Shown: positions 1 to 8,294, counted from the first letter of the stretch. The stretch is DNA of 23,214 nt from JANMZR01 sp031383555 (GCA_031383555.1 JANMZR010000062.1:1-23214); one strand, 5' to 3'. The notes: generated from the sequence alone by a model not told the origin. Program-made: numbers and translations.

Positions 1-49
1 GACAAAATTTTAAATATTTATAGACTTATTACTAGGCAGTCTAATTTAA

Positions 50-1036
50 TTAAACTGTCTCTTTCCTCCAAACCTCTAATTTCCAATAAGTTAAACTACG
101 CCAAAGCCACTCAACGGGGCCGAAGTGATATTTGGAGAGCCACCATTTTGAGAAAGGTATTTGAAGAATAAAGAATAAAATACCTGCGCCCACTGAAGCG
201 GCTAAACCTAATTGCCCCAATTGACCAAAACCATATCCCAAAAATAAAATAACTCCAAAAGCTGTATCCATTAAATAGGTGGTAAGCCCCATACGACCAA
301 CCGGTACTAAATTTTGTAAAATAACTGAATTTGTTTTCAAATACAATAAAGTTACAACAGCCACATAAAATGCCGAAAGTGATATTTGGTGTACATCAGC
401 CATAGTTGCGTTGATAACGCCTTGCCAGCCTTGTGAAGAGCTTGGTCCAAAGGAAAAACCTCCCGAAAAAAATACCCAAATAGTTGAAATAGAGGCTATT
501 ATAAACGACCATCGAAATAAATTTTTAAAGAAATTTTGGTTTTGAGGTGTATCTTTGAATAGCTGTTTTCGACCCGCCCATAAGCCCAGTAGGAACAAGC
601 CAAAGGTTATAAACAATCTGCCTGTCATAAGTTGAAAGCCCAACGTACCCATTAAGCCATCTCTCAAATTCATATCTACAACCTCAGAAAGTGTGCCAGA
701 TTGTTTTATATGGAATTGATTTTCAGCTTGTTTCATAAAGGCTTGGCCTCCTTCTTTCCCAGCTTCAATTTGGGCAATTGTTGGCGGTGGAGCAAATTGA
801 GATGTTATTCGGCTTATAAAAAGTGGTGCATTCAAAATCAATAAAATGCCAACTATCATTAAAACTCGATTGTTTGCTCTTCTGAAAAGTATTAAGAATA
901 AACCCAAAATCGAATAAATCCTGAGAATATCTCCTGAATAAAACAGACTATGAATAAAGCCAATTATAAATAATAATACTAACCGCCACACGGTTATACC
1001 TACAAATGAACGCCCTCCTTTTGCGGCTGAATCCAT
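50..1036 (-). CDS. C-terminal part of an interrupted DUF418 membrane protein
   Basis: Encodes 328 residues forming the bulk of a DUF418 (YeiB-like) integral membrane protein. Several hydrophobic helices are visible, and the C-terminus carries the family-typical segment GPVEWLWRSLTYWK. Its ATG (1034-1036) comes immediately after the TAA that ends the 79-residue frame at 1037-1276, and both are in the same reading frame. Together they would give about 408 residues, the usual length of this family. Members normally read ...FGLSFxIQMD... across this point, so the ATG is the internal Met of the intact protein rather than a natural start. The fragment could be translated by reinitiation at TAA-ATG, but it would lack the first helices. 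DUF418 proteins are thought to be membrane acyltransferase relatives or transporters; the substrate is unknown. Most likely half of a recently broken gene. Confidence 0.75.
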   Translation of the reverse strand: MDSAAKGGRSFVGITVWRLVLLFIIGFIHSLFYSGDILRIYSILGLFLILFRRANNRVLMIVGILLILNAPLFISRITSQFAPPPTIAQIEAGKEGGQAFMKQAENQFHIKQSGTLSEVVDMNLRDGLMGTLGFQLMTGRLFITFGLFLLGLWAGRKQLFKDTPQNQNFFKNLFRWSFIIASISTIWVFFSGGFSFGPSSSQGWQGVINATMADVHQISLSAFYVAVVTLLYLKTNSVILQNLVPVGRMGLTTYLMDTAFGVILFLGYGFGQLGQLGLAASVGAGILFFILQIPFSKWWLSKYHFGPVEWLWRSLTYWKLEVWRKETV

Positions 1037-1276
1037 TTATATAGCAAAGCTTAAACCAAACAAAAACGAGAAAATTGTAAAGAATTTGCCAAAAGTAAGA
1101 TAGTACAAAACTTCTCCCAAAATTTCATCAAAAGGGGAAAATAGATTCAAACTAGCTGCGGATGGAGGTGTTGGGCCTGCCAAATACTGGCCAGCACAAT
1201 GTGTAATGATAATACCTAAAAGAGCAAAGCCACGCATGGCATCAATAACTTCAATTCGGTTTTTAGTTGTATTCAT
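1037..1276 (-). CDS. N-terminal part of the interrupted DUF418 membrane protein
   Basis: Encodes 79 residues with the hallmark DUF418 N-terminus, VIDAMRGFALLGI, a first transmembrane helix, and the motif FFTIFSFLFGLSFAI leading into the second. It then stops at TAA (1037-1039) and continues in the same frame as the 328-residue ORF downstream. Homologues usually have Gln at the stop position, so a single C-to-T change (CAA to TAA) explains the break. No shift of frame is involved. The product alone would be a two-helix stub and is unlikely to be functional unless the stop is read through. A sequencing error is also possible. Confidence 0.75.
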   Translation of the reverse strand: MNTTKNRIEVIDAMRGFALLGIIITHCAGQYLAGPTPPSAASLNLFSPFDEILGEVLYYLTFGKFFTIFSFLFGLSFAI

Positions 1277-1315
1277 AATTTAGGGATTTTAATTTGATTT
1301 AATTATTTTTCTAAG

Positions 1316-1378
1316 TACCACGAATTTCGCTCGTGGCGATTTGTGTTAAAGCCCTTTCGGCTTTTTTTTGCCGTGGTA
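1316..1378. repeat. Nested inverted-repeat element with a plus-strand terminator-like hairpin
   Basis: Two hairpins lie inside outer arms. CCACGA (1318-1323) pairs with TCGTGG (1331-1336). AAAGCC (1348-1353) pairs with GGCTTT (1359-1364) and runs into a tract of eight T (1362-1369), which is a rho-independent terminator shape on the plus strand. Outer arms TACCACG (1316-1322) and CGTGGTA (1372-1378) are also complementary, so alternative foldings exist. Both neighbouring genes are on the minus strand, so a plus-strand terminator has no obvious client. It may be a small dispersed intergenic repeat. Confidence 0.5.
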
Positions 1379-1424
1379 ACTTTCTTCACGTACCTCTCTT
1401 TTTATAAGCTAATAAGTGGCTAGT

Positions 1425-2735
1425 TTACACCAAATTTGCTGGATGAATATACCCTTTCCGATAAGTTCTTTTTTGCATCTTTTTTGCTATTTCGTTTCCT
1501 ATGATTTCAATTTTAGTTGTATCAATAGTGAGCTCTGAATGTGTTTTATATGCAATATTTCCAAATATCATGGCGGCAGTTGCGTGGAAAGAATCCTCCA
1601 AAGGTGCAATAATATTTGCATTTGATTTTGCATATACCCCCTCTGCAAAATTGGTGAAAATTGTTGAAAGATTTTGGTTCATTTGTGGTAACCAAGGCTC
1701 AAAAGCCACTCTACCATGAACTTCTTTGGGTTTTTTATCCCGATAAACTTCCCAGCCAAACTCACCAATAAATACAGTAGCTTTTTCTCCGTAAAAGTAA
1801 ACTCCGATATTATTATCGTCGATAGGGCCAGCGCCAACGAAGTTTCTGCCGTGAAACTGCACATTCAAGTCGTTATACATAAAGTTTTGCACTAAATGAT
1901 CTGCTGTTTCGAAAATTTTGTTGCCCACCTTACCACCAATCGCCGAAACTTTTTGAGGTAGCTTTAGGTCCAAAATCCGTCTTGCGTTGTTAAAATAATG
2001 CAATCCCCAGTCAAAAGATGATCCATGATCCATATATTCTGAAAATTTCCATTCAGGTCGCACTGCATCAGGCGCTTTAATAAATTTCTGAATGGGGGCT
2101 GGTCCGCAGAAACCATCATAATCTATTGTATTTGGTGTGGGCATTTCTATTGCATTGCTAGCTCCATTAAAAAACAAATTGCCTACCACTTGTTTTATTT
2201 TACCCGCTTCACCATTTTTTATAAAAGCTTTTGCCTCTGAAAATGATGGCGAATTGAGGCTTTTGAAATTAACTGCCACCACGTTTCCTGCTTTTTTCTG
2301 TGCTTTGAGCATGGCTTTTCCTTCCTCTATGTCAAAGCAGACAGGTTTTTCCAGCATAACATCAAAGCCTTTTTTGCAAGCATCTACAAACATGGCAGCA
2401 TGCCAATGAGTAGGCGTGGCAATGGAAACTGCCTGAAGGCCAGACATTTCGTACATTTCCTTATAATTTTTAAACACTTTGGGGAGAGGTGCCTGTATTT
2501 TTTTGCAGGTATCCAAGGCATTATCAATGCAAACTTGGTTAACATCACAAATTGCAACAATATCAAATAACCCCGACTGATGCATGAGCGTTAAATGCAC
2601 ATCCGTTCCAAACCAACCCATGCCAACAATACCTATTTTTATTTTATTTTCTGTTGTATTTGCAAATAAATTCGGCCTCATAAATATCCCAGCAGTTGCT
2701 AAGCTGGTGTTTTGAATAAATGTTCTTCGTTCCAT
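1425..2735 (-). CDS. Gfo/Idh/MocA family oxidoreductase, Tat-exported
   Basis: A 436-residue NAD(P)-dependent sugar or polyol dehydrogenase of the Gfo/Idh/MocA family. The N-terminus carries a twin-arginine export motif (ERRTFIQNTSLATAG), as in many Bacteroidota members that act in the periplasm with a bound cofactor. The Rossmann nucleotide-binding motif GIVGMGWFG is at about 35-43, and the catalytic-region signature EKP is at 129-131. The C-terminal alpha/beta domain includes the conserved DWGLHYFN segment. The substrate cannot be predicted; relatives oxidise, reduce or eliminate on sugars and inositols. The 148-bp gap to the DUF418 gene holds a hairpin element, so co-transcription with it is doubtful. 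The gene looks intact and its start is fixed by the Tat motif. Confidence 0.9.
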   Translation of the reverse strand: MERRTFIQNTSLATAGIFMRPNLFANTTENKIKIGIVGMGWFGTDVHLTLMHQSGLFDIVAICDVNQVCIDNALDTCKKIQAPLPKVFKNYKEMYEMSGLQAVSIATPTHWHAAMFVDACKKGFDVMLEKPVCFDIEEGKAMLKAQKKAGNVVAVNFKSLNSPSFSEAKAFIKNGEAGKIKQVVGNLFFNGASNAIEMPTPNTIDYDGFCGPAPIQKFIKAPDAVRPEWKFSEYMDHGSSFDWGLHYFNNARRILDLKLPQKVSAIGGKVGNKIFETADHLVQNFMYNDLNVQFHGRNFVGAGPIDDNNIGVYFYGEKATVFIGEFGWEVYRDKKPKEVHGRVAFEPWLPQMNQNLSTIFTNFAEGVYAKSNANIIAPLEDSFHATAAMIFGNIAYKTHSELTIDTTKIEIIGNEIAKKMQKRTYRKGYIHPANLV

Positions 2736-3045
2736 TTTGTTTTTTTATAGTGTAATTAAATTGAGTTATCGTTTGGAATTCATATTCAACTATCTAGGCA
2801 TCGTAGGTACCCCTACACGGTAAGCAGTAGGTGATTATTTCCAGAAAATGTCTGTGACGACACAACCATAGGTGGAGACCAGCCAAGGAAGGAATGGAAG
2901 AAACCAATAAGGTTTCCGAAAACCTTATTGGTTTAGTAGCAACTCAATTCGCCTTTTAATCTCCTCTTCCATACTAGCCTTTCGTTGTAAATATGTCATA
3001 ACATGCCTTTATATATTCAAATATCACCCAATATTTATGCATTTA
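2736..3045. other. 310-bp gap with a GC-raised, hairpin-rich, non-coding stretch
   Basis: No convincing gene is present. From 2791 to 2900, 52 of 110 bases are G or C, well above the surrounding intergenic DNA. GTAGG (2803-2807), CCTAC (2812-2816) and GTAGG (2827-2831) allow two mutually exclusive stems. The stretch leads into the perfect hairpin at 2901-2934. A minus-strand ORF of 24 codons (2925-2999) runs into that hairpin but has no recognisable features. The stretch could be a structured RNA, a leader or the decayed end of a gene; I do not recognise it. Confidence 0.4.
2901..2934. terminator. Perfect 15-bp inverted repeat, possible terminator
   Basis: AAACCAATAAGGTTT (2901-2915) and AAACCTTATTGGTTT (2920-2934) are exact reverse complements with a 4-base loop, CCGA on the plus strand or TCGG on the minus strand. 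It lies about 110 bp past the stop of the minus-strand receptor gene, so it could end that transcript. Neither side has a strong T tract, so a protein-binding site or RNA stabiliser is an alternative. Confidence 0.5.
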
Positions 3046-5457
3046 TCAGTTGGCTCTTTTAGCCTCATCTTCCGCACCGCTTTTGCGTTGGCGTGTGGCT
3101 TTCACTTTATCACTCCCTAAATTATGTGTTATATTGAGCATGACCACACGGCTATCCATTTGAAATGTACCTGTTTGCAAGCTATTTTTTGTTTCAATCC
3201 GATTTTTGCCTAATGGTGTAAAGAATATGTTCTGTACATTCAATTTTAGCTTTGTTTTTGCAGAAACTGACTTCTGTATACCAGCATCAACACTACTGAG
3301 CCAAGGACTTTTTTGGATTACTCTCACAGTTGGGCTACTGAGCCAGCCGTTGAGTTCGGCCGTCCACCCTTTGCCTAATGTAAATCCGTTGCTTAAATTC
3401 AGCCTTGACGAAGCATTTATTACATGCCATTTTACACCTTCATAGGAATAATCAAACTCATCGTAATAAGCCACCAGTGTAGTTTGCATTTGCCATTTTT
3501 TTGAAATACTAAATGGTTGGCTGGCTGTAAGGGCATAGCTATTTGCATTTCCTATGTTTTTGAAAACTCTATTTATTTTATTGCCTTCAAATACTGACAT
3601 AACCGGCATTGCAAGATCTTTGATATAATTGGCAGCAATTGAGGCGAAAAATCCATTTTTTAAGGCATATCTTAGTTCCAATGCATGGGTGTATTGGGGT
3701 GTTTGCTCAATGTTGCCCTCAGAATAAGCAAACAAATCAATAAAACCACGGGCAGGATTCAAGTTTTGGTAATTTGGGCGGTTGATACGATGGCTATAAG
3801 ATATAATCAGGGTTTGCTTGTCGGTCAATGGTTTTGAAATAAATACAGAAGGAAACCAGTTCAGATATTTACGACCCTTTGTAGTACTTGGTACACTAAG
3901 CTCAGCTAATGAATGGGTATATTCTGTTCGAATGCCTGCCTGAATACTAACTTTATTTATTTTGCCAAATACACTTGCATAAGCTGCAGATACCTGCTCT
4001 GTATAGGTAAAAAGACTTGACAAATTTGGGTCTAACTGCAAGCTGTTTGGTGTTTCACCTTTTTTTAGTTCAACCTCGGCCTTCGTTTTTACTTGTGCAT
4101 ATTTTAGCCCAGTTTCAAGCTTCCAGTTTGCGTTTATTGCGTGATTATAATCTAACTTAAAAGTATTCACGTTCACTTTAGAATTTAAGGAATTATTTAA
4201 AAAAGCCACTGGCTTAGTATTGTTTGCATCAAAAATAGGGGTTTGAGTATTAAGAATATTAATTGAATTTTTACCAAATTGTCCATAATCAAGATCAATA
4301 TTTAGCCCATTTTTATTTTTGAAATTATGCTGAAAATTTAGGTTGAATAGCTGACTTTTTGAAGCAATATCAAATGTTTTATGCGTTTTAGTTTGTAGAT
4401 AAATAGGCAAGTTTAAATTTCTTCTGGCCTCAAAATTGGCAAATCCGTCTTCAAATTGACTATTCCAAAGGCCTGTCCAAACCGCACCAATAGTGGTGTT
4501 TTTACCAAGCGTATAATCAAGCCCTGCTTTGGCGTTATGCCCCATAACATCGAAGGCAAGGTGAGTTTGTTGGTCAATATAGTTGCGCAATTGATTGTCA
4601 GGCTGCTCTCTATATAAAAGTAAATCAAAGAAGTTGCCGCCTTTGTTTAAGTTGTAACTTCCAAATAGATTGAGTTTTTCGCTCCGATTATTGAGTTGCA
4701 AACCCGCTTGGCTACGGTAATGCTGCCCAGAACCGCCTGCAAGCATCAACTGGCCATTGGTGCCTAATGCTAAATTTTTTTTCAATACAATGTTGATTAG
4801 ACCAGAATTACCCGCAGCGTCATATTTGGCAGAAGGGTTGGTGATGGTTTCTATTTTTTCAATATCATTACTGGCCATACCCCGAAGCATGGTCACCAAA
4901 TCGCTACCCGACAAGTAGGTTTGCCTGCCGTTTATCATTACCATAGTTCCTTCTTTACCATTCATTTGTATGGCCTCGTTTTGAAAGTCCACAATAATGC
5001 CAGGTACTTTTGCTAAAAGCTCTAGGGCATTTGTGCCACTGCCTACAATACTATTGGCCACATTCATTACCGACCGATCAATTAATTGCTCAAAAACGGC
5101 TTTTTTAGTAGCCACAGCCACCTCATTTAGTGTTGTGCTGTTTTCGCTTAGAACAATAATAGGCAGTTCAATATTTTCACTAGCGATTTCAATAGCTTTT
5201 GAAAAATAGGTGTTAAAGCCCACATAGCTAGCTTTTAAGATATAATGATTGGTAATGACTTTATTCATTTCAAAATGCCCGTTTTGGTCAGTTGCAGTAG
5301 CTTTCACAACTGTTGAATCGGTTTTGAGCAAACCAACTGTTACAAAAGGAAGTGCTTTTCCATTTGCGTCAGCAACTGTACCTGAAATTTTGTTTTGTGA
5401 AAAGGCGATTTGAGTGCCCAATAGTGTAAGGAAAAGAAATTTGTTGATTGAGTTCAT
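3046..5457 (-). CDS. TonB-dependent-type outer membrane receptor (OMP_b-brl_3 family)
   Basis: An 803-residue outer-membrane beta-barrel protein. It has a signal peptide (1-20, cleaved before Q of ...IAFS|Q). A carboxypeptidase-regulatory-like beta-sandwich follows at about 22-105 (KISGTVADANGKALPFVTV). Next comes a TonB-dependent plug domain at about 115-225 (VPGIIVDFQNEAIQMNGKEG, TNPSAKYDAAGNSGLINI) and then the barrel. The C-terminus NLGSDKVKATRQRKSG is typical of the family. Such proteins import nutrients or siderophores using TonB energy; the ligand here is unknown. No SusD-like partner is present, so a polysaccharide-uptake SusCD pair is unlikely. A shortened paralogue lies directly upstream in transcription order (5590-6105). 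The start is set by the signal peptide. Confidence 0.9.
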   Translation of the reverse strand: MNSINKFLFLTLLGTQIAFSQNKISGTVADANGKALPFVTVGLLKTDSTVVKATATDQNGHFEMNKVITNHYILKASYVGFNTYFSKAIEIASENIELPIIVLSENSTTLNEVAVATKKAVFEQLIDRSVMNVANSIVGSGTNALELLAKVPGIIVDFQNEAIQMNGKEGTMVMINGRQTYLSGSDLVTMLRGMASNDIEKIETITNPSAKYDAAGNSGLINIVLKKNLALGTNGQLMLAGGSGQHYRSQAGLQLNNRSEKLNLFGSYNLNKGGNFFDLLLYREQPDNQLRNYIDQQTHLAFDVMGHNAKAGLDYTLGKNTTIGAVWTGLWNSQFEDGFANFEARRNLNLPIYLQTKTHKTFDIASKSQLFNLNFQHNFKNKNGLNIDLDYGQFGKNSINILNTQTPIFDANNTKPVAFLNNSLNSKVNVNTFKLDYNHAINANWKLETGLKYAQVKTKAEVELKKGETPNSLQLDPNLSSLFTYTEQVSAAYASVFGKINKVSIQAGIRTEYTHSLAELSVPSTTKGRKYLNWFPSVFISKPLTDKQTLIISYSHRINRPNYQNLNPARGFIDLFAYSEGNIEQTPQYTHALELRYALKNGFFASIAANYIKDLAMPVMSVFEGNKINRVFKNIGNANSYALTASQPFSISKKWQMQTTLVAYYDEFDYSYEGVKWHVINASSRLNLSNGFTLGKGWTAELNGWLSSPTVRVIQKSPWLSSVDAGIQKSVSAKTKLKLNVQNIFFTPLGKNRIETKNSLQTGTFQMDSRVVMLNITHNLGSDKVKATRQRKSGAEDEAKRAN

Positions 5458-5492
5458 CTTGTAAATTATTTAGTTTGTTTAAAAAAGTTTTT

Positions 5493-5500
5493 CAAATTTA
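5493..5500 (-). promoter_or_regulatory. Possible Bacteroidota -7 promoter element
   Basis: The minus strand reads TAAATTTG, matching the Bacteroidota consensus TAnnTTTG, about 36 bp before the receptor ATG. No clear -33 element was found, so this is tentative. Confidence 0.3.
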
Positions 5501-5589
5501 TATATCATAGTTTAAGTACTTTCTGTTAGTCGCTTTTCTGATAAATCGCCACTTTTTAATTTCATATCATTTTTTAAAAATACGTTGGC

Positions 5590-6105
5590 CTATTTTATGC
5601 CAGTTTCAAATTTCAAAATGTTGGATATTGGCAAGCAATAATCGACCTTGAAAGTCTTGATTTCGATACCAGTGCTGGTTTCATTTAATAAGGCTGGCAC
5701 CAATTTTTCGGAATTTATATCTTGAATTAAAGTGCTGGTATTTAAGGAGTTATTAATAATTTTTCCAAAATAACCAGCGTTTAAATCGGCTGAAAATTGG
5801 CTTTTCTTTTTAAAACTAGGTTGCATATTAAAATTTGCTAAATGGTTCTGAGAAGCAATATCCAATGTTTTTTGAGTAGATGCCTCAGAATAAATTGGCT
5901 GTTCGGCACTTCTTCGGGCATTAAAATTGGCTATTCCAGCTTTTTCTTGGTTATTACAAATGTGAGTATAGGCTATTCCAAAGCTTGAGTTTTTATTTAA
6001 ATAATTATCAAGACCTAGCTTTGAAGTTTGTCCCACTATATCAAAAATTAAATCTGTGTATTGGCTCAATATTATTAAGGCTATTATTATAAATTTTGAG
6101 TTCAT
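5590..6105 (-). pseudogene. Internally deleted, truncated paralogue of the adjacent outer membrane receptor
   Basis: Encodes 171 residues. The first 15 or so (MNSKFIIIALIILSQ) look like a signal peptide similar to that of the neighbouring receptor (MNSINKFLFL...). From there the sequence jumps directly to barrel sequence matching receptor residues about 298-450. Examples are TDLIFDIVGQ against THLAFDVMGH, GIANFNARR against GFANFEARR, TFKVDY against TFKLDY, and KFETGIK against KLETGLK. The carboxypeptidase-like domain, the plug and half the barrel are missing. At the 3' end, homology continues a few bases past the stop: TAG stands where the receptor has TAT (Tyr). The product cannot form a complete barrel. 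It is best read as the relic of a tandem duplicate. Divergence between copies is substantial, so the duplication is old. Confidence 0.75.
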
Positions 6106-6154
6106 TTTTTGGGGTCTATATTATTTTTTATTAAAATATTTTAATTCATCTTAA

Positions 6155-6805
6155 TCAGAAAAACATCCACCAGAATGCTTTCCAATCATTTACATCAATT
6201 ACAAAAAGAAAGAAACAATATACTGCCAAATATAGCGGCATTGCCAGTAAATAAGGCAGATAGACTCTGTTTTTGAATCGCTCATATATTAATAGGCCAA
6301 TCATAATTGCCAGTGCAAGTATAGGACCAGGTAAATTGAGACGACCTAATGCCGGATTAATAAAAGGTAATACAGATAGTACCATATATCGAGAATGGTA
6401 TTTAGTATTTTTACGATAATAAATAGCCGTCCCGTAGCAAAATAGAAAGAATATTACATCGGCAATACCTATTAATCTTGTATCCACTTGGCCGGGTAAT
6501 AATTGACTATTTCTTATAAATGCTAATCGCATTAAATGAAATATTGAAAACAATAAAAGAGCAACCACCCAATAGGAAATTTTGCCAAGTTTTCGATGAA
6601 ATGCTAGTTTTTTTTGAGAAATCAAAATCGGTTGAGCAATTAAAATACCAAACCAAAGGAGGCACATTACCCCGTGAAAATTAAGGGCAAAACTAAGCCC
6701 ATCCATAGTAGGGAATTTTGAAAACCAACTTTTCCAAAAGCCTACCAGCGCCATAAAAAGTACTGCTATAAACAAATAATAACTTTTTTTATATAGTGTT
6801 TCCAT
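6155..6805 (-). CDS. Seven-helix membrane protein of unknown function
   Basis: A 216-residue very hydrophobic protein with about seven predicted transmembrane helices spread over its whole length and no soluble domain. Conserved-looking polar sites near helix ends are FHGVMCLLW (about 43), FHRKLGKISYW (about 69) and YHSRYMVLSVLPFINPALGR. The spaced histidines recall DUF2306-like or cytochrome b561-like membrane proteins, but this is a weak resemblance and haem binding is not shown. It stands alone, 49 bp upstream of the receptor relic in transcription order and about 200 bp downstream of the DUF5602 lipoprotein. The start ATG is followed by a basic segment before the first helix. Real gene; function unknown. 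Confidence 0.8.
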   Translation of the reverse strand: METLYKKSYYLFIAVLFMALVGFWKSWFSKFPTMDGLSFALNFHGVMCLLWFGILIAQPILISQKKLAFHRKLGKISYWVVALLLFSIFHLMRLAFIRNSQLLPGQVDTRLIGIADVIFFLFCYGTAIYYRKNTKYHSRYMVLSVLPFINPALGRLNLPGPILALAIMIGLLIYERFKNRVYLPYLLAMPLYLAVYCFFLFVIDVNDWKAFWWMFF

Positions 6806-7001
6806 TGTGGTTGATTTTTAGGTTGGGTTAAAGTTTTAATTGATTCTGTTTTTTACTTTTGAGTGTTGTGAAAAATTATATTTAATTTTGGTAAAATATG
6901 GCAATGGAAAATTTATTTTTATAATATTATTTTAAATAATAGACTGTTACAATGGACAACAGCCTTTTATCTATCAACTTTTCTTATTAAGTTATATTTT
7001 T

Positions 7002-7763
7002 TTATCTCATAACCAACTCATCCAAGCTGATGTTGCAATCACCATTTTCGGCATGTTGAATGCTGTATTTTTTAGGATAATAACCTGATATTTGCACCTT
7101 TGAGCCCTGAGGTATATCCTTAGTAACTGTTGGATGGTTTTGCAACATCTCGAGTGTAATCATGGGTTCAATAAAAGTCCATTTACCATCATACGAGCCC
7201 ATAATCAAGGTTTCAGTAAATTTTGGGCCACCAGGAATAACCTCTGGAGAAGTGGCTGGGTTGAGCCAATGCGCACCCATTAAAGGTACACCTGCCGGTA
7301 GCTTGAAATAGGGTGCTGGTATAACGCCTGCTTCCGGCTCTTTGTCAAACTTTGCAGCTGTGTCTGGTGTATATGGTCCTATAGCTGCCCTTTCGGCATC
7401 TGGTTGAAACATAAAATGTATATCGAAATGTGGGTAAGTATATACGCCTGCTGGCTCATGACCTGAATGCGAAAAATCGAAATAAACATGCGTAAATGGT
7501 ATTTTGCCATTGGCTGCTGCTGGCATGGGTATTGAAAGACTAACAGGTTTGTCATGAGGTAAGTTTTCAAGGCCTGCTTTTGTAATAGTAATCCCTACCG
7601 AGGTTGGAATACTGCCAGTAAATTTGACATAGGAAAATACTTTGCCATTGCCAACATTCAGTTCGGTGCCTTTATACGTGGGATTCGGGTCGGTTGCAGC
7701 ATCTTTTTTGCAAGCTGTAAAAGCTATTGCAGTTGCGAATAAGAAATAGATGGTTTTTTTCAT
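7002..7763 (-). CDS. DUF5602 / TTHB210-like lipoprotein
   Basis: A 253-residue lipoprotein. The signal peptide ends in the lipobox FTAC with Cys18 as the lipidation site, followed by KKDAATDPN. The mature part resembles the TTHB210-like DUF5602 family. Recognisable stretches are FDIHFMFQPDAERAAIGPY, PYFKLPAGVPLMGAHWLNP, TSPEVIPG, FTETLIMGSYDGKWTFIEPM and a His-rich middle (HVYFDFSHSGHEPAG). Members are small envelope proteins of unknown function, and the conserved His residues hint at metal or small-ligand binding, which is inference. It is probably anchored in the outer or inner membrane facing the periplasm. It is preceded by a 535-bp gap and therefore probably has its own promoter. Confidence 0.8.
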   Translation of the reverse strand: MKKTIYFLFATAIAFTACKKDAATDPNPTYKGTELNVGNGKVFSYVKFTGSIPTSVGITITKAGLENLPHDKPVSLSIPMPAAANGKIPFTHVYFDFSHSGHEPAGVYTYPHFDIHFMFQPDAERAAIGPYTPDTAAKFDKEPEAGVIPAPYFKLPAGVPLMGAHWLNPATSPEVIPGGPKFTETLIMGSYDGKWTFIEPMITLEMLQNHPTVTKDIPQGSKVQISGYYPKKYSIQHAENGDCNISLDELVMR

Positions 7764-7992
7764 GGGTTTGTTTTTTTGAGGTTTGATTTATTTTTTTTAA
7801 ATGCGATTCTTAAATTTTATTTTATGGTAAAGGTTATACTTTTTTTTGATCTAAAAAACAATTTGGGGTAAATCTTATTAAACGGGGGAAATTGTTTTTA
7901 AAAATCAAATACAGGCATCCAATCTATTAAATACTCTTATGTATTAAATGAATATTGGTCTGATTAAATTGCAGCCTTTCTATTTCTAAATC

Positions 7993-8109
7993 TTAATTAG
8001 GTATATGATTTTCAAGCCTATTTGTACTCGTTTTTGAGTAAGCCCCTATTAAAGCTAATGTTAATAGGTTTGCAATAATGGATTGTAGAGTTTTCATGAG
8101 AGTTTTCAT
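7993..8109 (-). CDS. Possible 38-residue small exported peptide
   Basis: The ORF starts MKTLMKTLQSIIANLLTLAL and continues with a short polar tail ending ENHIPN. It has a positively charged start and a hydrophobic core like a signal peptide or single membrane helix, with a possible cleavage after ...LIGAYS. A 12-base tandem repeat (AGAGTTTTCAT at 8087-8097 and 8099-8109) duplicates the start codon and its context, giving MKTLMKTL. No homologue is recognised and no ribosome-binding site is visible, so it may be chance. Confidence 0.3.
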   Translation of the reverse strand: MKTLMKTLQSIIANLLTLALIGAYSKTSTNRLENHIPN

Positions 8110-8261
8110 TTTGGTTTATTATGATTTCATTAGGTTAGTCGTTTTTATTTAAAAAAAAGTCAACAATTTATCTTATTTTTTTTAATATTTTATAAATTCT
8201 GTTGTATTTAATACTTGAAACCACCACTTGTTTAGAGTTAAAAAATTTCATTTAATATTTG

Positions 8262-8294
8262 AATAACAGCGCCAATTTAATTGGCGCTGTTATT
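8262..8294 (-). terminator. Rho-independent terminator-like hairpin after the ScyD/E-like gene
   Basis: AATAACAGCGCCAA (8262-8275) and TTGGCGCTGTTATT (8281-8294) form a perfect 14-bp stem with a 5-base loop, immediately after the stop codon of the minus-strand gene at 8299. The GC-rich core AGCGCC stands out from very AT-rich flanks. The T tract is clearer on the plus strand (TTATTTTT), so it may work in both directions. Confidence 0.7.

Noticed and set aside
34..60. Imperfect inverted repeat overlapping the end of the DUF418 frame
   Set aside because: Arms contain mismatches and no T tract follows on the minus strand; not strong enough to call a terminator.
2925..2999. 24-codon minus-strand ORF (MTYLQRKASMEEEIKRRIEL...)
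   Set aside because: Too short, overlaps the perfect hairpin, and no homologue or start signal is evident; kept only as a note on the gap.
3046..5457. SusC-type polysaccharide utilisation locus
   Set aside because: No SusD-like gene, no linked glycosidase and the C-terminus is of the OMP_b-brl_3 type rather than SusC.
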